A DNA stretch of 64,000 bases from Engraulis encrasicolus (lineage: Eukaryota; Chordata; Actinopteri; Clupeiformes; Engraulidae). The notes below the pieces were generated by a model that searched no databases, was not told the origin of the DNA, and was given only the letters and a program-made list of their open reading frames with translations. Shown here one piece after another: positions 34,158-63,326 of this stretch. The translations under genes were made by a program, and so were the position numbers. The DNA lies in NCBI RefSeq assembly GCF_034702125.1, contig NC_085866.1:11679696-11743695 (forward strand), written 5' to 3'. Numbering within the stretch: position 1 is the stretch's first letter; the number at the start of each line of letters is the position of its first letter.

Positions 34158-34236
34158 AAGAGGTTTCCCGGGCTGGGCCAGCTCTGGCATCTCAGGCAGT
34201 CCAGTCCCCTATGATGATGTTCTTCTTAGTGTCTTT
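33534..34236 (-). mobile_element. LINE 3'-end insertion (minus) with CA tracts
   Basis: On the minus strand the sequence ends in GGGGATCAATAAAGTTACTC followed by a CTACT-type short repeat (plus strand 33534-33565), the form of a LINE 3' tail. Two CA/GT tracts (33920-33991, 34115-34157) lie within it. No coding part remains. The right border is approximate, set by the resumption of the L2 frame. Confidence 0.6.
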
Positions 34237-34385
34237 CTGTGTGTTGAAGGATTGTGCAGAAGAGCTGAAGGATGTCTTCACAGACATCTTTAACATCTCT
34301 CTGGAGCAAGCAGTCATCCCATCACTTTTCAAAGCTGCTACTATCATACCTGTGCCGAAGAAATCATCACCATCATGCTTCAATA

Positions 34386-36144
34386 GCCTTGGTGGCCAGC
34401 CCCGGGCTGGCCCGGACAAAAGCGGGCTGACGGTGATCTCATCAAAAGGGGGCTAGGTGCTAAAGATGGCCGCCGGGCCAGGTTGTGGGGCTAAGGGCCG
34501 CTTTCCCTGGCCCGTCGAATTCGATGGGCCAGCAAGCACCGCTGAGGCTCGGAGGCGGGGTCAACCTCGGGCGATATAGCCCACGTGCGATATAGCCTAC
34601 CAGACCTTCGGCGATAATAGCGCAAAAGCTAAATAAGCCGACATAAATGTCATGTGTGAGTATTTGTGAGACACTTTTTATTGGTGTCCAGTGGAAAGCA
34701 TGCCAAATCACGATAATGGCACAAGAGTTGGCGGCTAAAAGCAGAAAAAAGCCGACATGACTTAGCTATGACATCCCAAGTTTAAGTGTGTGGTGCCCAT
34801 GATGCCCTGATAACAACAAAAAAGTTATGTTGGCTAAATAACTTTAAAAACACAAACAGAAGTGCCAAAGTTGCATCTTATGAAATTATGCCATAAGAAA
34901 GCCAAACACCCCAAACTAATAATTTGCCCAGAATTTAGCGATAAGTCCCCCTGTGCTTTCACGCCATGGTGAATCTAAGCTAAAGAGTCCTAATCTAAAA
35001 GATATATAGGTCTAAATATATAAATAACCAGCGATCTCCTTCTCCTACAGACATGTGTTAGGGCTTGTTCGAAAGCTGAGATTCTTAGCTTTTTACAGTT
35101 TTTTACGGCACGTTTTTATGTTCTTTCATTCAAAAGTTATTGAACTGTAAGCGGCCGCTGTTGCAAGTGAAAAAATAGCGCTTTCCATCCATTTTTTTTT
35201 TATCTCGTAATTTTTCCCTAACAGCCAGCGATCTCCTTAACCTAGACCTACAGACATGTGTTAGGGCTTGTTCGAAAGCTGAGATTCTTAGCTTTTTACA
35301 GTTTTTTACGGAACGTTTTTATGTTCTTTCATTCAAAAGTTATTAAACTGTAAGCGGCCGCTGTTGCAAGTGAAAAAATAGCGCTTTCCAACATTTTTTT
35401 TTATATCGTCATTTTTTTCCTAACAGCCAGCGATCTCCTTAACCTAGACCTACAGACATGTGTTAGGGCTTGTTCGAAAGCTGAGATTCTTAGCTTTTTA
35501 CAGTTTTTTACGGAACGTTTTTATGTTCTTTCAATCCACAGTTATTCAACCTTAAGCAGCCGCTACTTCAAGTAAACAATGGCGTTATTCTCCAGCCGGA
35601 TAGAGAGGAAATCTGTTTTGTCGCTGTGTTCTTTGTTCCCTCGAATTAAACCGACGGTCTAAATAGGCTACATTTGTACGTCCCCAACACAAGACCAGTT
35701 CTTTCTAAGTTAGCTCTTTTCATGGAAAAACATGTTTTTCATGCGTCTTTGTCTTCTTAACATGCGCTGCGTCCCATACAGCTTCTGAATCGACAACTTT
35801 GCCATGTAATAAAACTGTTCTTGAAAGGCAAGCCATTTTCTTTGCAGTTCTTGTCGTCTTTGTCCGTAGGCTACGAGCCAAACGGCGACCTGCTCCAGCA
35901 GAGTTTGCCCCGTTTTCTTCTCCTTCTTTGTCGTTGTTCTGTTGTTGTCCTTCTGTGATTTGGGGCGAAAGTGGGCTGTGCCCGACTGACGTTTCACAAA
36001 CAAGGCGTGTACCTGAATGTGCCTGGGGTCGGCTATGAGTCCGATCAGGCAAAAAATGGCCCGGGGCCGGCAGCTCCGAGCCGGCCACTCTCCTGAGCCC
36101 CGGGCGGCCCCGGGCCGCTGAAGCGCGGCTAATGAGACCAAGGC
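34386..36144. mobile_element. 1.76-kb TA-flanked DNA element with internal tandem repeats
   Basis: Ends are GCCTTGGT and ACCAAGGC, flanked by TA at 34384-34385 and 36145-36146. Removing the element with one TA leaves the L2 frame open across the joint. Subterminal GC-rich GGCCCGGGG-type sequences lie at both ends. The centre has three units of about 202 bp (starts near 35047, 35250, 35452), each with GACATGTGTTAGGGCTTGTT and AAGCGGCCGCTGTTGCAAGT. No transposase was recognised. Part of the same family is at 45590-46100. Confidence 0.78.
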
Positions 36145-36146
36145 TA

Positions 36147-37345
36147 GTGACTACCGTCCTGTAGCACTGACGCCCATAATCATGAAGTGCTTCGAACGGC
36201 TAGTCCTGTCACACATCAAAGCCACCCTACCCCCCACCCTAGACCCCTACCAGTTCGCATACCGAGCCAAGCGATCCACGGAGGATGCAATTTGCTCTGC
36301 CCTCCATCCAGCCCTCACCCACTTGGACAATAAAGACTCATATGTGAGAATGCTGTTCATTGACTTCAGTTCAGCATTCAATACCATAATACCACAACAA
36401 CTCATCAGAAAACTGGACAAACTAGGTTTCAGCACCTCCCTCTGCAACTGGCTGCTGGACTTCCTGATGCAAAGACCACAAGCAGTACGGGTAGGGAACA
36501 ACACCTCGAGCACCCTGACCCTGAGCACGGGGGCTCCGCAAGGTTGTGTTCTCAGCCCCCTGCTGTTCACGCTGCTGACACACGACTGCACAACGACCCA
36601 CAGCACTAACCATCTAGTGAAGTTTGCGGATGATACAACACTGGTGGGCCTCATCACCAAGGGCGATGAGACTCACTACAGAGAAGAAGTAGACCTGCTG
36701 GCCAGATGGTGCAAAGACAACAACCTCCTGCTGAATGTCAACAAGACCAAGGAGATTGTTGTCAACTTCCAAAGGGTCCAAAAACAACTGCCACCACTGA
36801 CCATCGACGGCGATGCTGTGGAGAGAGTGAGCAGCACCAAGTTCCTTGGAGTGCACATCAGCGACGACCTCTCTTGGACCACCAACACTACATCACTGGC
36901 GAAGAAGGCCCATCAGCGTCTCTACTTCCTGCGCAAACTAAAGAAGGCAAGTGCTACACCCTCCATCATGACAACATTCTACAGAGGAACCATAGAGAGC
37001 GTCGTGTCCAACTGCATCACAGTGTGGGGAGGAAGCTGCACGGAGAAAAACAGGAAGACACTCCAGCGTGTTGTGAACACAGCGAAGAAGATCATTGGAG
37101 TACCACTCCCCTCCCTGCAGGACATTTACACCACACGCCTCACCCGGAAAGCACTGATGATCATCAAAGACACAAGCCACCCTGCACACAAACTGTTCAG
37201 CCTCCTGCCCTCTGGAAAGAGGTACAGGCGCCTCCGTTCCCGTACCACCAGGCTGGCGAGCAGCACAATGCACCAAGCGATCAAGATGCTGAACACTCAA
37301 CCCACTCTCCCTCCACTGTCAGCCTCTAGCCAGCAAGGCCACTGA
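36147..37345 (+). pseudogene. L2 reverse transcriptase, C-terminal two-thirds
   Basis: The open part encodes the palm and thumb of a non-LTR reverse transcriptase: [46 protein letters not shown] with the first catalytic Asp, [17 protein letters not shown], and [10 protein letters not shown] with the catalytic FADD. Then come [28 protein letters not shown] and the conserved C-terminal [20 protein letters not shown]. The stop is at 37343-37345. The frame itself is intact here, but the 5' part of the gene is interrupted and the endonuclease region missing, so the element cannot act on its own. Confidence 0.87.
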
Positions 37346-37445
37346 CAACCCCCCCCCCCATCCCCCACCACCATATCTGCGACTGAACATTCCACCTGCA
37401 CTACTATACTTGTGACTGAACTTTCAACCTGCACTAACTCAAAAC

Positions 37446-37447
37446 AT

Positions 37448-37515
<68 letters not shown>

Positions 37516-37590
37516 GCACACACACACACAAGCACACTGCACTTTCTGCACTAAACCCAAACATACACACACTGACACACACACACACAG

Positions 37591-37624
<34 letters not shown>

Positions 37625-37679
37625 ACGAACACACACACAAGACGCACACCGCACCTTCTACCTGCACTAAACACATACA

Positions 37680-37739
<60 letters not shown>

Positions 37740-37740
37740 T
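37446..37740 (+). repeat. Compound CA microsatellite in the L2 3' UTR
   Basis: Long CA runs alternate with short CACTGCACTTTCTGCACTAA-type spacers that themselves recur. The frames through it encode only Thr-His or Cys-Val repeats and are not genes. Confidence 0.93.
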
Positions 37741-38414
37741 GCTGGTGTACTTGACAGACCTTTTTAATATTTATTTTCTTCAAAATGCTACTATTACCAT
37801 GTCAGAACGCTATAAAGGACTTTTTTTAGGAAAAGCACAAAAGCACAACAAATACCTCTTAATGTATGTCCTCTACAAGTCTTCTGTTGTCCAGTCTTGC
37901 ACTTTAAATGTCTGTATGAGCACTGTCTATGTCCATACTGTCTTAAGTCCATGTATAAGTACTGTCTATGTCTATACTGTCTATGTCCTTACCTAGATTA
38001 GTCTATGTCTGTATGGGAAAGCAAGAAATGTAATTTCAAATTCTTTGTATGACCAGTGCATGTAAAGAAATTGACAATAAAACCTACTTGACTTGACTTG
38101 ACTATAACGTATAAATATTCTTCAACTGATTTTTGTTTGCTGATTACCGGTAGGCCAATTCACAATTTTAAATTAAGTTTCATGGGTTCAATCAAATATT
38201 TTTCTTGGTTTTATTGTTCTAGTGGTTTTCTCTTTGTGGAATACTCAAGTTTTTAGGGGGAAATATTATTTTTACTAATACGAAATATTGTTTGCAGATA
38301 ACACCAATGACCAAAAAAACAACAGTTGAATTATTTAATGAGAGGGAAGTAAACATTAAGCTGAACCTGGTGTAGATTACCGGTAGTCTAGTTTAGAAGT
38401 TATTTAGCCTAATA

Positions 38415-38783
38415 TTAAAGGGACACTGTGCAGGAAATGGTCAAAAAAAGGTACTGCAACTATGCTGCTCATTGAAATTGGGTTGGCTATCGCCAAATTT
38501 GATATTTACATGAAAGTTTACTAAGTAATAAACACATTTCTAGTATGGTCCAAGTAGAGTCATTTTTGCAGCTAAAAATGGCTATTTCTGGAAATTCAAA
38601 ATGGCGGACCATGGAGAAGATCCCCCTTTTCATGTATGAAAAGTGCCATATTTTCCAGACATAAATTAATGAATACAAGAATTTGATGGTGGTGGTAAGT
38701 ATTCATGAAAAAGGTAACATTAGTGAATGGTAGTATGAATTCTGGAATTAAACAACAAAAAATCTGACACAGTGCCCCTTTAA
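38415..38783 (+). mobile_element. TTAA MITE family A, copy 3
   Basis: It runs from TTAAAGGGACACTGTGCAGG to CACAGTGCCCCTTTAA and shares the interior of the other two copies, including GAAATTCAAAATGGCGGACC. This unbroken copy shows that the two parts flanking the 18.3-26.0 kb nest belong together. Confidence 0.85.
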
Positions 38784-38907
38784 ATAAGTTTCAAGTCTAT
38801 TAGAGGGAATCATTTTCATCAGAATTCTATTTAAACAGTTTCCCAATCTCAACCTTTTCTGTAGAATGAATGACCCTAACAGAATAGCTGAATGGTGACT
38901 CGGGATA

Positions 38908-39000
38908 NNNNNNNNNNNNNNNNNNNNNNNNNNNNNNNNNNNNNNNNNNNNNNNNNNNNNNNNNNNNNNNNNNNNNNNNNNNNNNNNNNNNNNNNNNNNN
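38908..39000. other. Assembly gap (run of N)
   Basis: There are 93 N in this line block. The 15-base word TGGTGACTCGGGATA ends at the left edge (38893-38907) and recurs just after the right edge (39005-39019), so the gap may hide a tandem repeat or be an artefact of unmerged overlapping ends. Confidence 0.95.
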
Positions 39001-39159
39001 TGCATGGTGACTCGGGATAACCACTAGCCACAATGGCCAGCAAGCGAAAAAGTTAATTAAGCCCCGCATGGATGAGGCAGATCTTCACATGGTCCAAAAT
39101 CAAAATAATTTCCACAGCATGGAGGAAAAAAAACGTTTTTTTTAGAATGTAGTGCTGTG

Positions 39160-39269
39160 TTACATTAGTCCAGTAGGCGGCAGCAATGTAACATTTTGGA
39201 TGCCAGCTGCCGTAAAACCCAACAGAAGAAGAAGAAGACTAATAGCCCAAGAGGCAGTGTTTAACAACC
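39160..39269 (+). promoter_or_regulatory. Likely ppp4r2 promoter / 5' UTR, with a repeat-derived segment
   Basis: The segment just upstream of the ATG holds CAGTAGGCGGCAGCAATG, GATGCCAGCTGCCGTAAAAC and an AGAAGAAGAAG run. This combination recurs near fish promoters as a dispersed sequence. No TATA box is seen. The transcription start is not determined. Confidence 0.45.
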
Positions 39270-48302
<9,033 letters not shown>

Positions 48303-49012
48303 CACCCGCTAATGGGCTACATACTCTGTACTGTCAAGGAAAACCAATACAGATCTTTTCTAAACCAGAGGACCTCTTAGCAACCCCAACTACTGACTAC
48401 ACCATGAGATAGTGGACAGGGTGGAAGGGGCTGTTTCTGTGCTGGACCTGCCTGTGGTATCTACATGCACAGATATTTTAACCTTTTGAAATTCCTTGGG
48501 ATTCGTGTACTTTTTGTACATATGAAGCCATTTTTTTCCCCCTTCCTGTAACAAAGACACTCAAATAGAGGCCGGTGTCCCACATGCTTGCAAAAATGTG
48601 TGGGGCACATCTTAACATTGTTTTAAAACAAGCTTGTTTTTTCCTCCGTTTTTCCTCTGTATCTCGGTTAAATTATGTTGGCTGGCTATGCCTTAACCTG
48701 TCTACTTCTGTATCCTTGTCTGGCCTGAGAAGGAAATGAGGAAAAACCAATCCAGAACATTTGGGGTCAACACTGCCCTCTTGAGGACAAAGTCAGCTGT
48801 TGTGATGCTAACCCCTCAAAACATTTTTTTTTTTTTTTCCGAAAAGCCTTGATGGACTCATGCAATGTATTATGTCAGTTTTGTTTGATTAGAGATAATA
48901 GACGTTAATAATGTTTACTCAAAATCTGGCATGATTGATGATGTGGCAACATTTTTATGGCAATAGTCGTAACTTGTTCAATACACATACAACCCCTGGC
49001 AAGAGGTAGGGA

Positions 49013-49107
49013 ATCACCTGTCATGGAGGATGTTCATTCAGTCGTTCATTCTTTTTTTTTCTATAAAAATTTAAACGGCTGAATGAACATCCTCAATGAC
49101 AGGTGAT
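49013..49107. repeat. Hairpin-forming MITE-like inverted repeat
   Basis: ATCACCTGTCATGGAGGATG...TTCATTCAG and CTGAATGAACATCCTC...AATGACAGGTGAT are near-perfect inverse copies around an AT-rich loop. The preceding CCCCTGGCAAGAGGTAGGG resembles ends of a fish Tc1-type MITE family. Confidence 0.75.
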
Positions 49108-49423
49108 ACCATCCTCTATTTTTTACGAGGATTTGTACTTAAGGATTTGTTAGTTTGCAATTTCTTGGATATCTGATTAATTCTGAACGAAATAGGAACC
49201 AAGCATGCCCCCAAACAACAGTGTGTACCAGGCTTGGCGAAAGGCAATGATTGCAATATTTAGTTCTGTACATGAAACATAGCCTGGTTGAGTTGGCAAA
49301 CTTGCATAGCACTGTCTTTGTTGCAATGCAAATTATTTTTTATAAACACTACCTTAAGGATTAAGGGAAAACCCTTGTGTTGGTTGCCTCAGTGTAGTCC
49401 TATATCCTGAGGAAAGTAACATT

Positions 49424-49796
49424 CAGGGTTCCCACTGGTGCTTGAATTCCTTGAAAATGCTTGAATTTCAATTAAGTGTTTTTAAGGTTGTGAAAGTGCT
49501 TGAATTTTTGGTAGTTGAAAATAGTACTTGAAAATGCTTGAAATGTATGTCAAGTCAAACTCAGTAAGCTAAATAATAGAAATAAATTGTTCAGTTACAT
49601 CAAAAATCTGAGTGACTGAGATGGGATTTGCCATTCGACACCCTAAAATTGATTAGAATGCAGGAATTTGCATCTTAAAAACACATTTTTTAAAAACACA
49701 CCCCCTTCCCGCGACCTATTAAAGGTGCTGGAAAACTGAAAATTTGGTGCTTGAAAAGTGCTTGAATTTGTTCATGAAAAAGGTGTGGGAACCCTG
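49424..49796. mobile_element. hAT-like MITE with CAGGGTTCCCAC ends
   Basis: Ends CAGGGTTCCCAC and GTGGGAACCCTG are inverse copies. The interior repeats GTGCTTGAATTT and AAAATGCTTGAA. The 8-bp flanks (GTAACATT, AACAGTAT) do not match cleanly, so the copy may be old. Confidence 0.68.
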
Positions 49797-50377
49797 AACA
49801 GTATTATATATATTATGTTCTCATCACCTAGTAAGGAGTTTGTTTATCTAGCCACTACTGGATCATGTAAAAAAGCCTTTTGTGTTCATTTCAGGCAGGA
49901 GTGCCAAAGTAATTCTGAATTATTTGAATTATTCAAAACTGTTATGCCTGTATATCCCACTCGGCCACCCGTCTCATCTTTTACCCATTTCTGTAAATCA
50001 TTTTTGATATGTAGGCCTAGAACTTCTAAATTTCTGTAAAGTAGATTTTTTTAGATTGTAATATGTGTCTTTTTTTCCCTGACAGGTTAAAAAGAACCTA
50101 TGATTTCTCAGTAAAATTGAATGTTTGCGCTTTCGATACAGCATTCATTAGAAAGCAATAAATGTTTGACACATGCAATTTTAAAATCTCCAAGTGTCTT
50201 GGTGTTGGTAACTGCCTTTAATGAGATGCTGAGTTATGTTGGAAATTTGAAGGCCATAAATAAATATAGACAGAATATACTCAAAGAATTATCTAGAATT
50301 TGTAAAAGCAAAGGAAATACGCCCTCCACGCTTCTAATTTGACAATCTGGTGCAACCAGAGCAGGACTTAATAATAA

Positions 50378-50510
50378 GTGCAATGGGTAAAGAATCTGGT
50401 GCCACACGGATGTCTATTTTTTGTGTTATTTATTTAATAAATAATAATAATTAAAAATGAATAACACAAAATGGACATCCGTGTGGCACCAGATTCTTTT
50501 CCCTTTGCAC
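50378..50510. terminator. Hairpin with AATAAA on both strands between convergent genes
   Basis: Two arms of about 50 bp (GTGCAATGGGTAAAGAATCT... and ...AGATTCTTTTCCCTTTGCAC) are near-perfect inverse copies. The loop holds AATAAA on the plus strand (50436-50441) and on the minus strand (50429-50434). It lies between the ppp4r2 stop and the pdzrn3 stop, so it could end both transcripts. The origin is probably a MITE; a terminator role is inference. Confidence 0.5.
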
Positions 50511-51147
50511 TAAATATCTAGAATTCTTTATCAATTCCTTGTCAATTTTCATGTGCAAAAGAATATGCAGTATTTAGGAAAACATTTTTAATGGTAATAT
50601 TTACAAAAAAAATAATCTTATCCAGATATTATCCAGTTGTATCTGTTTGCAATGAAGTTTCTGGCATGTAGACAAAATCTACATTTCCCTCTCAGTCCAC
50701 AAGTACCATGTCACATACAGTACACACAGTATTATGGAGTATTATCCAGTCTCTCTGGTATACACTTCCTAGCATATTTCATGGCTGGCTTTCACGGTAC
50801 TCTGATCATGTGCTGTCATTCATTCCACTGTCCCAGAGATTTGGATCCACCGGGTGACGCAATGTTAGCAGCTCTTGCGCTGTCCCTCGTGCGAAAATGA
50901 AACAGATATATCCACACACCGTAAAGCTCCCTTGTTGTGAGTTATTTAGTTAAATTTGAAGACAATGTTTACACTTAACAACACAGGAGTGTTGAGTCTG
51001 GGTTCACAAAATGTATCACAGCAAAAACAGTGTGTGAATATTTCTTTTCTATTTTCATGCGCTCCCTGTTATCCAGAAACCTTTTGGCTGCGTGCACACT
51101 TTTTTTGGGCTGCGTGCACACTACACTGTTTCAGTCTTTCTCAGTTT

Positions 51148-60677
<9,530 letters not shown>

Positions 60678-60731
60678 CTGCAGACAAGACAAGGTAGAGT
60701 TTGGTCATGTACATTGTAGAAAATGTGTGTT

Positions 60732-60840
<109 letters not shown>

Positions 60841-60889
60841 TGTGTGACTATGTGTATGTGTATATGTATATGTATATATATATATATAT

Positions 60890-61115
60890 CAGGGATGGGC
60901 AACTGCTGGAGGCCCGGGGGCCTCCTCACTCAGTGTGGCCCGTAGATAAAAGACAATTTAAAAAAGACTCCTATTCCTACCAAACAATATCGGCAGTCAG
61001 TGAGCAACCAACTGCATCTCAAACTCTGCGCGTTAGAGTCCGATTCGTGGTCATGTGGCCCTCTGATGATATCAATGAAAAATGTGGCCATCCTCATAAC
61101 AGTTGCCCATCCCTG
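60890..61115. mobile_element. hAT-type MITE
   Basis: Ends CAGGGATGGGCAACT and AGTTGCCCATCCCTG are exact inverses. Flanks ATATATAT (60882-60889) and ATATATAG (61116-61123) match in seven of eight bases. It inserted into the TA-rich end of the microsatellite. Confidence 0.83.
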
Positions 61116-61143
61116 ATATATAGTATGTTCTTAAAACAGGAAG

Positions 61144-61406
61144 TAATGGTGGGGTGGCGTCCGCGCCAATGTCTTATCCTGAGCGTATCGCTCGGTGCGT
61201 AATTCCAAGAGCAGTATAATGAAAAGGAAGAAAGGAGTCGCACACTAGAGCTGAATGCAGAATAAAAAATGTAATTAAACAAGGCCGAAAAAAGTAAATA
61301 AAAACCGTTCCCGGTCTGTCAGTTTTATTTACTTTTTTCGGCCTTGTTTAATACAGTTTTTGATTCTGCATTCAGCTCTAGTGTGCGACTCCTTTCTTCC
61401 TTTTCA
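61144..61406. mobile_element. Foldback insertion flanked by 12-bp direct repeats
   Basis: TAAAACAGGAAG occurs on both sides (61132-61143 and 61407-61418). Inside, ATGAAAAGGAAGAAAGGAGT...GGCCGAAAAAAGTAAATAAA pairs with its inverse (61219-61407) around a loop with CCGTTCCCGGTCTG. The other 75 bases are unpaired. The class is unknown. Confidence 0.68.
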
Positions 61407-61418
61407 TAAAACAGGAAG

Positions 61419-61476
61419 GCCTCAACTCCCTGGTCATGGGAAACCCTGAACCGACCGGTGCCATTTACATGTAGAT
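61419..61476 (-). pseudogene. Decayed duplicate of the pdzrn3 PDZ1 exon
   Basis: On the minus strand it reads VNGTGRFRVSHDQGVEAFL, parallel to [20 protein letters not shown] of exon 60594-60677, and the DNA aligns over nearly 60 bases. The acceptor AG and the 3' end of the exon are not conserved here. It lies upstream of the functional exon in the same gene. Confidence 0.55.
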
Positions 61477-61479
61477 AAT

Positions 61480-63136
61480 GTTTTAGTTTAGCTGTCTATG
61501 TGCTCGTGTTTGTGTAACATCCTAACATAAAAAGTGAACTACACTCTTTGGAGTAGTCTCTATGTCTGTGAAACTGTGTGGCTGTACTGTATGTGTATGT
61601 TATTAAAACAGTAATTAACAGTTAGACACCTTGGAACATATCACTTGTTTCAGTGCTGTGTTAAAGGAACAGTCCACCTTTTTATGATTTTCAAATCTTT
61701 GCAGTATTTCCAAGTATTACACATGAATGTGCGTAAGGTTTTCTTTGCAGTGTGTCCAGTACTTAGATTTATTAGAATTAGAATTATTAGCATAGCTAGC
61801 ATAATCACTCGCATCACATTTGATGATGTTATCTGCACAGTAGGTCACTTGTAATGAAAAAAGGAGGCGCACATAAGGCTTGTGTGAAAAAATTAATTAC
61901 CTCAAGTGATAACCTCCTTTTTGGGAGCGGACGCACCAAGCAATACACGGGTCAAAAGTGTAGGCGCAGACGCCGACCTTGCTAGTTTTTGTCATTTGCA
62001 CGGTAGGTCAAGCACCCCTAAATTCAATAGCAATAATAAGAGTTACACAACTTTGCATAACACTCTCCCTCTCCTCTTTGTCATTGTATTCAAATGGGTA
62101 TTGGATTTCAAGTCAGCTTAGATCTCACTGCAACTCCAAACACCCGGTGATGCTGGAGTTTGATAGCATTCACACATCAAAACCCAGACACATTCTATCA
62201 CCAGTGTGTGTGCGTGCGTGGCGTGCGTGAACAGTTTGTGCTGTAGCCTTGAAGCTGTTTTAATACAGTATGTGTGTTGATAATTTCAGCCTTAAATGCA
62301 ACAAACTCAAACACCAACCACTTCATCAAAAAGTGCAATAGAGCCTCGTACTTCCACTCGCTTTTCTATAAAGCCATCCTAGAAAGCATGATCTCTACAT
62401 CCATCACTGCCTTCACTATCAAGCTTGAGTTCTTCTCACCAAATCTATGAATTATTTGTTGGGTCCTTCCATCACTCTCCAGTTACACTGACCGCTGCCA
62501 TAACTGGGCAAGAAAAGTCAATGTTGACCACTCTCATCTTGGCCTTGACCTTTAACCAAGAGCTGTTATCAAAGAGACGTTTCAATACATTTTCTTATAA
62601 TGTGAAACAGAACAGCTTCTGTCCCTTTTGTAGTCAGACTGCTGAACTCAACATGATATTCCTATTTTTTTTATTAATATTTGGTAACCATCCATTTCTT
62701 CTCTTTCTTTACACAACTTATATCCAGCCCATACTTCTTCCTTGAACAACAAAACATTCTACTAGCTTACCAAACTACATGTATTTTGTATTTCTCTGTG
62801 CGTGAGAAAGACGTGAGGTGAGACATCATTGACTGAACCTCTGCCTCTCTTCCTATATCCTTTCCTCACTCAGTGCCACACTTCTCTCTCTCTTGCTTTA
62901 ACACGTGGTGCAACATTGCTGAAGCTGAGCCTGAGGGTGGAGATGAACATAATGTCAGTAGGCCTAGTTAGTTTGTTAGTGTGCTGTGCTATTGTGTTAA
63001 TGAAGTTCCTTTTCTTTCTTCCCTTTCTGCTATCTGCACTATTCCTTTCTGTAACCTGCAACAGTCACATATCAGTAAAACTTTTTGGGTTTTCCTGTGT
63101 TGGGTCAAATGGTCAACGGATAGTCATGCACAGACA
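61480..63136. other. pdzrn3 intron, no exon recognised
   Basis: TTAAAGGAACAGTCCACC at 61662 resembles the start of a TTAA MITE, but I could not find its other end. No RING, TRAF or PDZ-like frame is present on the minus strand. Confidence 0.4.
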
Positions 63137-63326
63137 TGCAGGGTTTCCCCCAGCACTTAAATGCTAAGGCGGCCACCTTGACAAGAAACACAGACCACCT
63201 CGACTAGGTCCCCTGAAAAGATAAAGATTTCATGTTGTGAATGTAATTTCTAAAGTAGCTTAACCAAAAAATACACACTTTTAACGCCCCACCACCTTGA
63301 CTAACAAAAATTCTGTGGGAAATGCT
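63137..63326. mobile_element. hAT-like MITE
   Basis: Left end CAGGGTTTCCCCCAGCA and right end TGTGGGAAATGCTG are imperfect inverses. GACATG is present on both sides, a partial match to an 8-bp target. Old copy. Confidence 0.55.

Larger units (their letters stand above)
33210..38105 (+). mobile_element. L2-clade LINE, 5' truncated and twice interrupted
   Basis: Coding pieces lie at about 33210-33533 (LWQGIQAITDY, NPRKAAGPDNI), about 34240-34383 ([20 protein letters not shown]) and 36147-37345. They align end to end as one ORF2 from just before the reverse transcriptase to the C-terminus. A 3' UTR with long CA tracts ends in GACAATAAAACC and a short ACTTG repeat (about 38080-38105), as in L2-type LINEs. 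Two insertions (33534-34236 and 34386-36144) break it. The order and motifs resemble fish L2/Maui elements. Confidence 0.85.
48303..50180 (+). other. Likely ppp4r2 3' UTR and downstream region
   Basis: The sequence after the stop codon lacks conserved frames. AATAAA occurs at 50158-50163 (GAAAGCAATAAATGTTTG), one candidate poly(A) signal; a further AATAAA is at 50436. A hairpin (49013-49107) and a hAT-like MITE (49424-49796) lie inside it, so the true 3' end is uncertain. Confidence 0.4.

Noticed and set aside
35020..35620. Three regular repeats considered as a CRISPR-like array
   Set aside because: Units of 202 bp repeat along their whole length with no spacer pattern, inside a eukaryotic transposon.
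37412..37996. Open frames of Thr-His or Cys-Val repeats on both strands
   Set aside because: They are translations of CA/GT microsatellites; the same applies to frames at 33783-34152, 54570-54942, 57964-58559 and 60529-61202.
61662..61860. TTAAAGGAACAGTCCACC as the start of a fourth TTAA MITE
   Set aside because: No inverted partner with TTAA was found within the next 2 kb, so no element is called.
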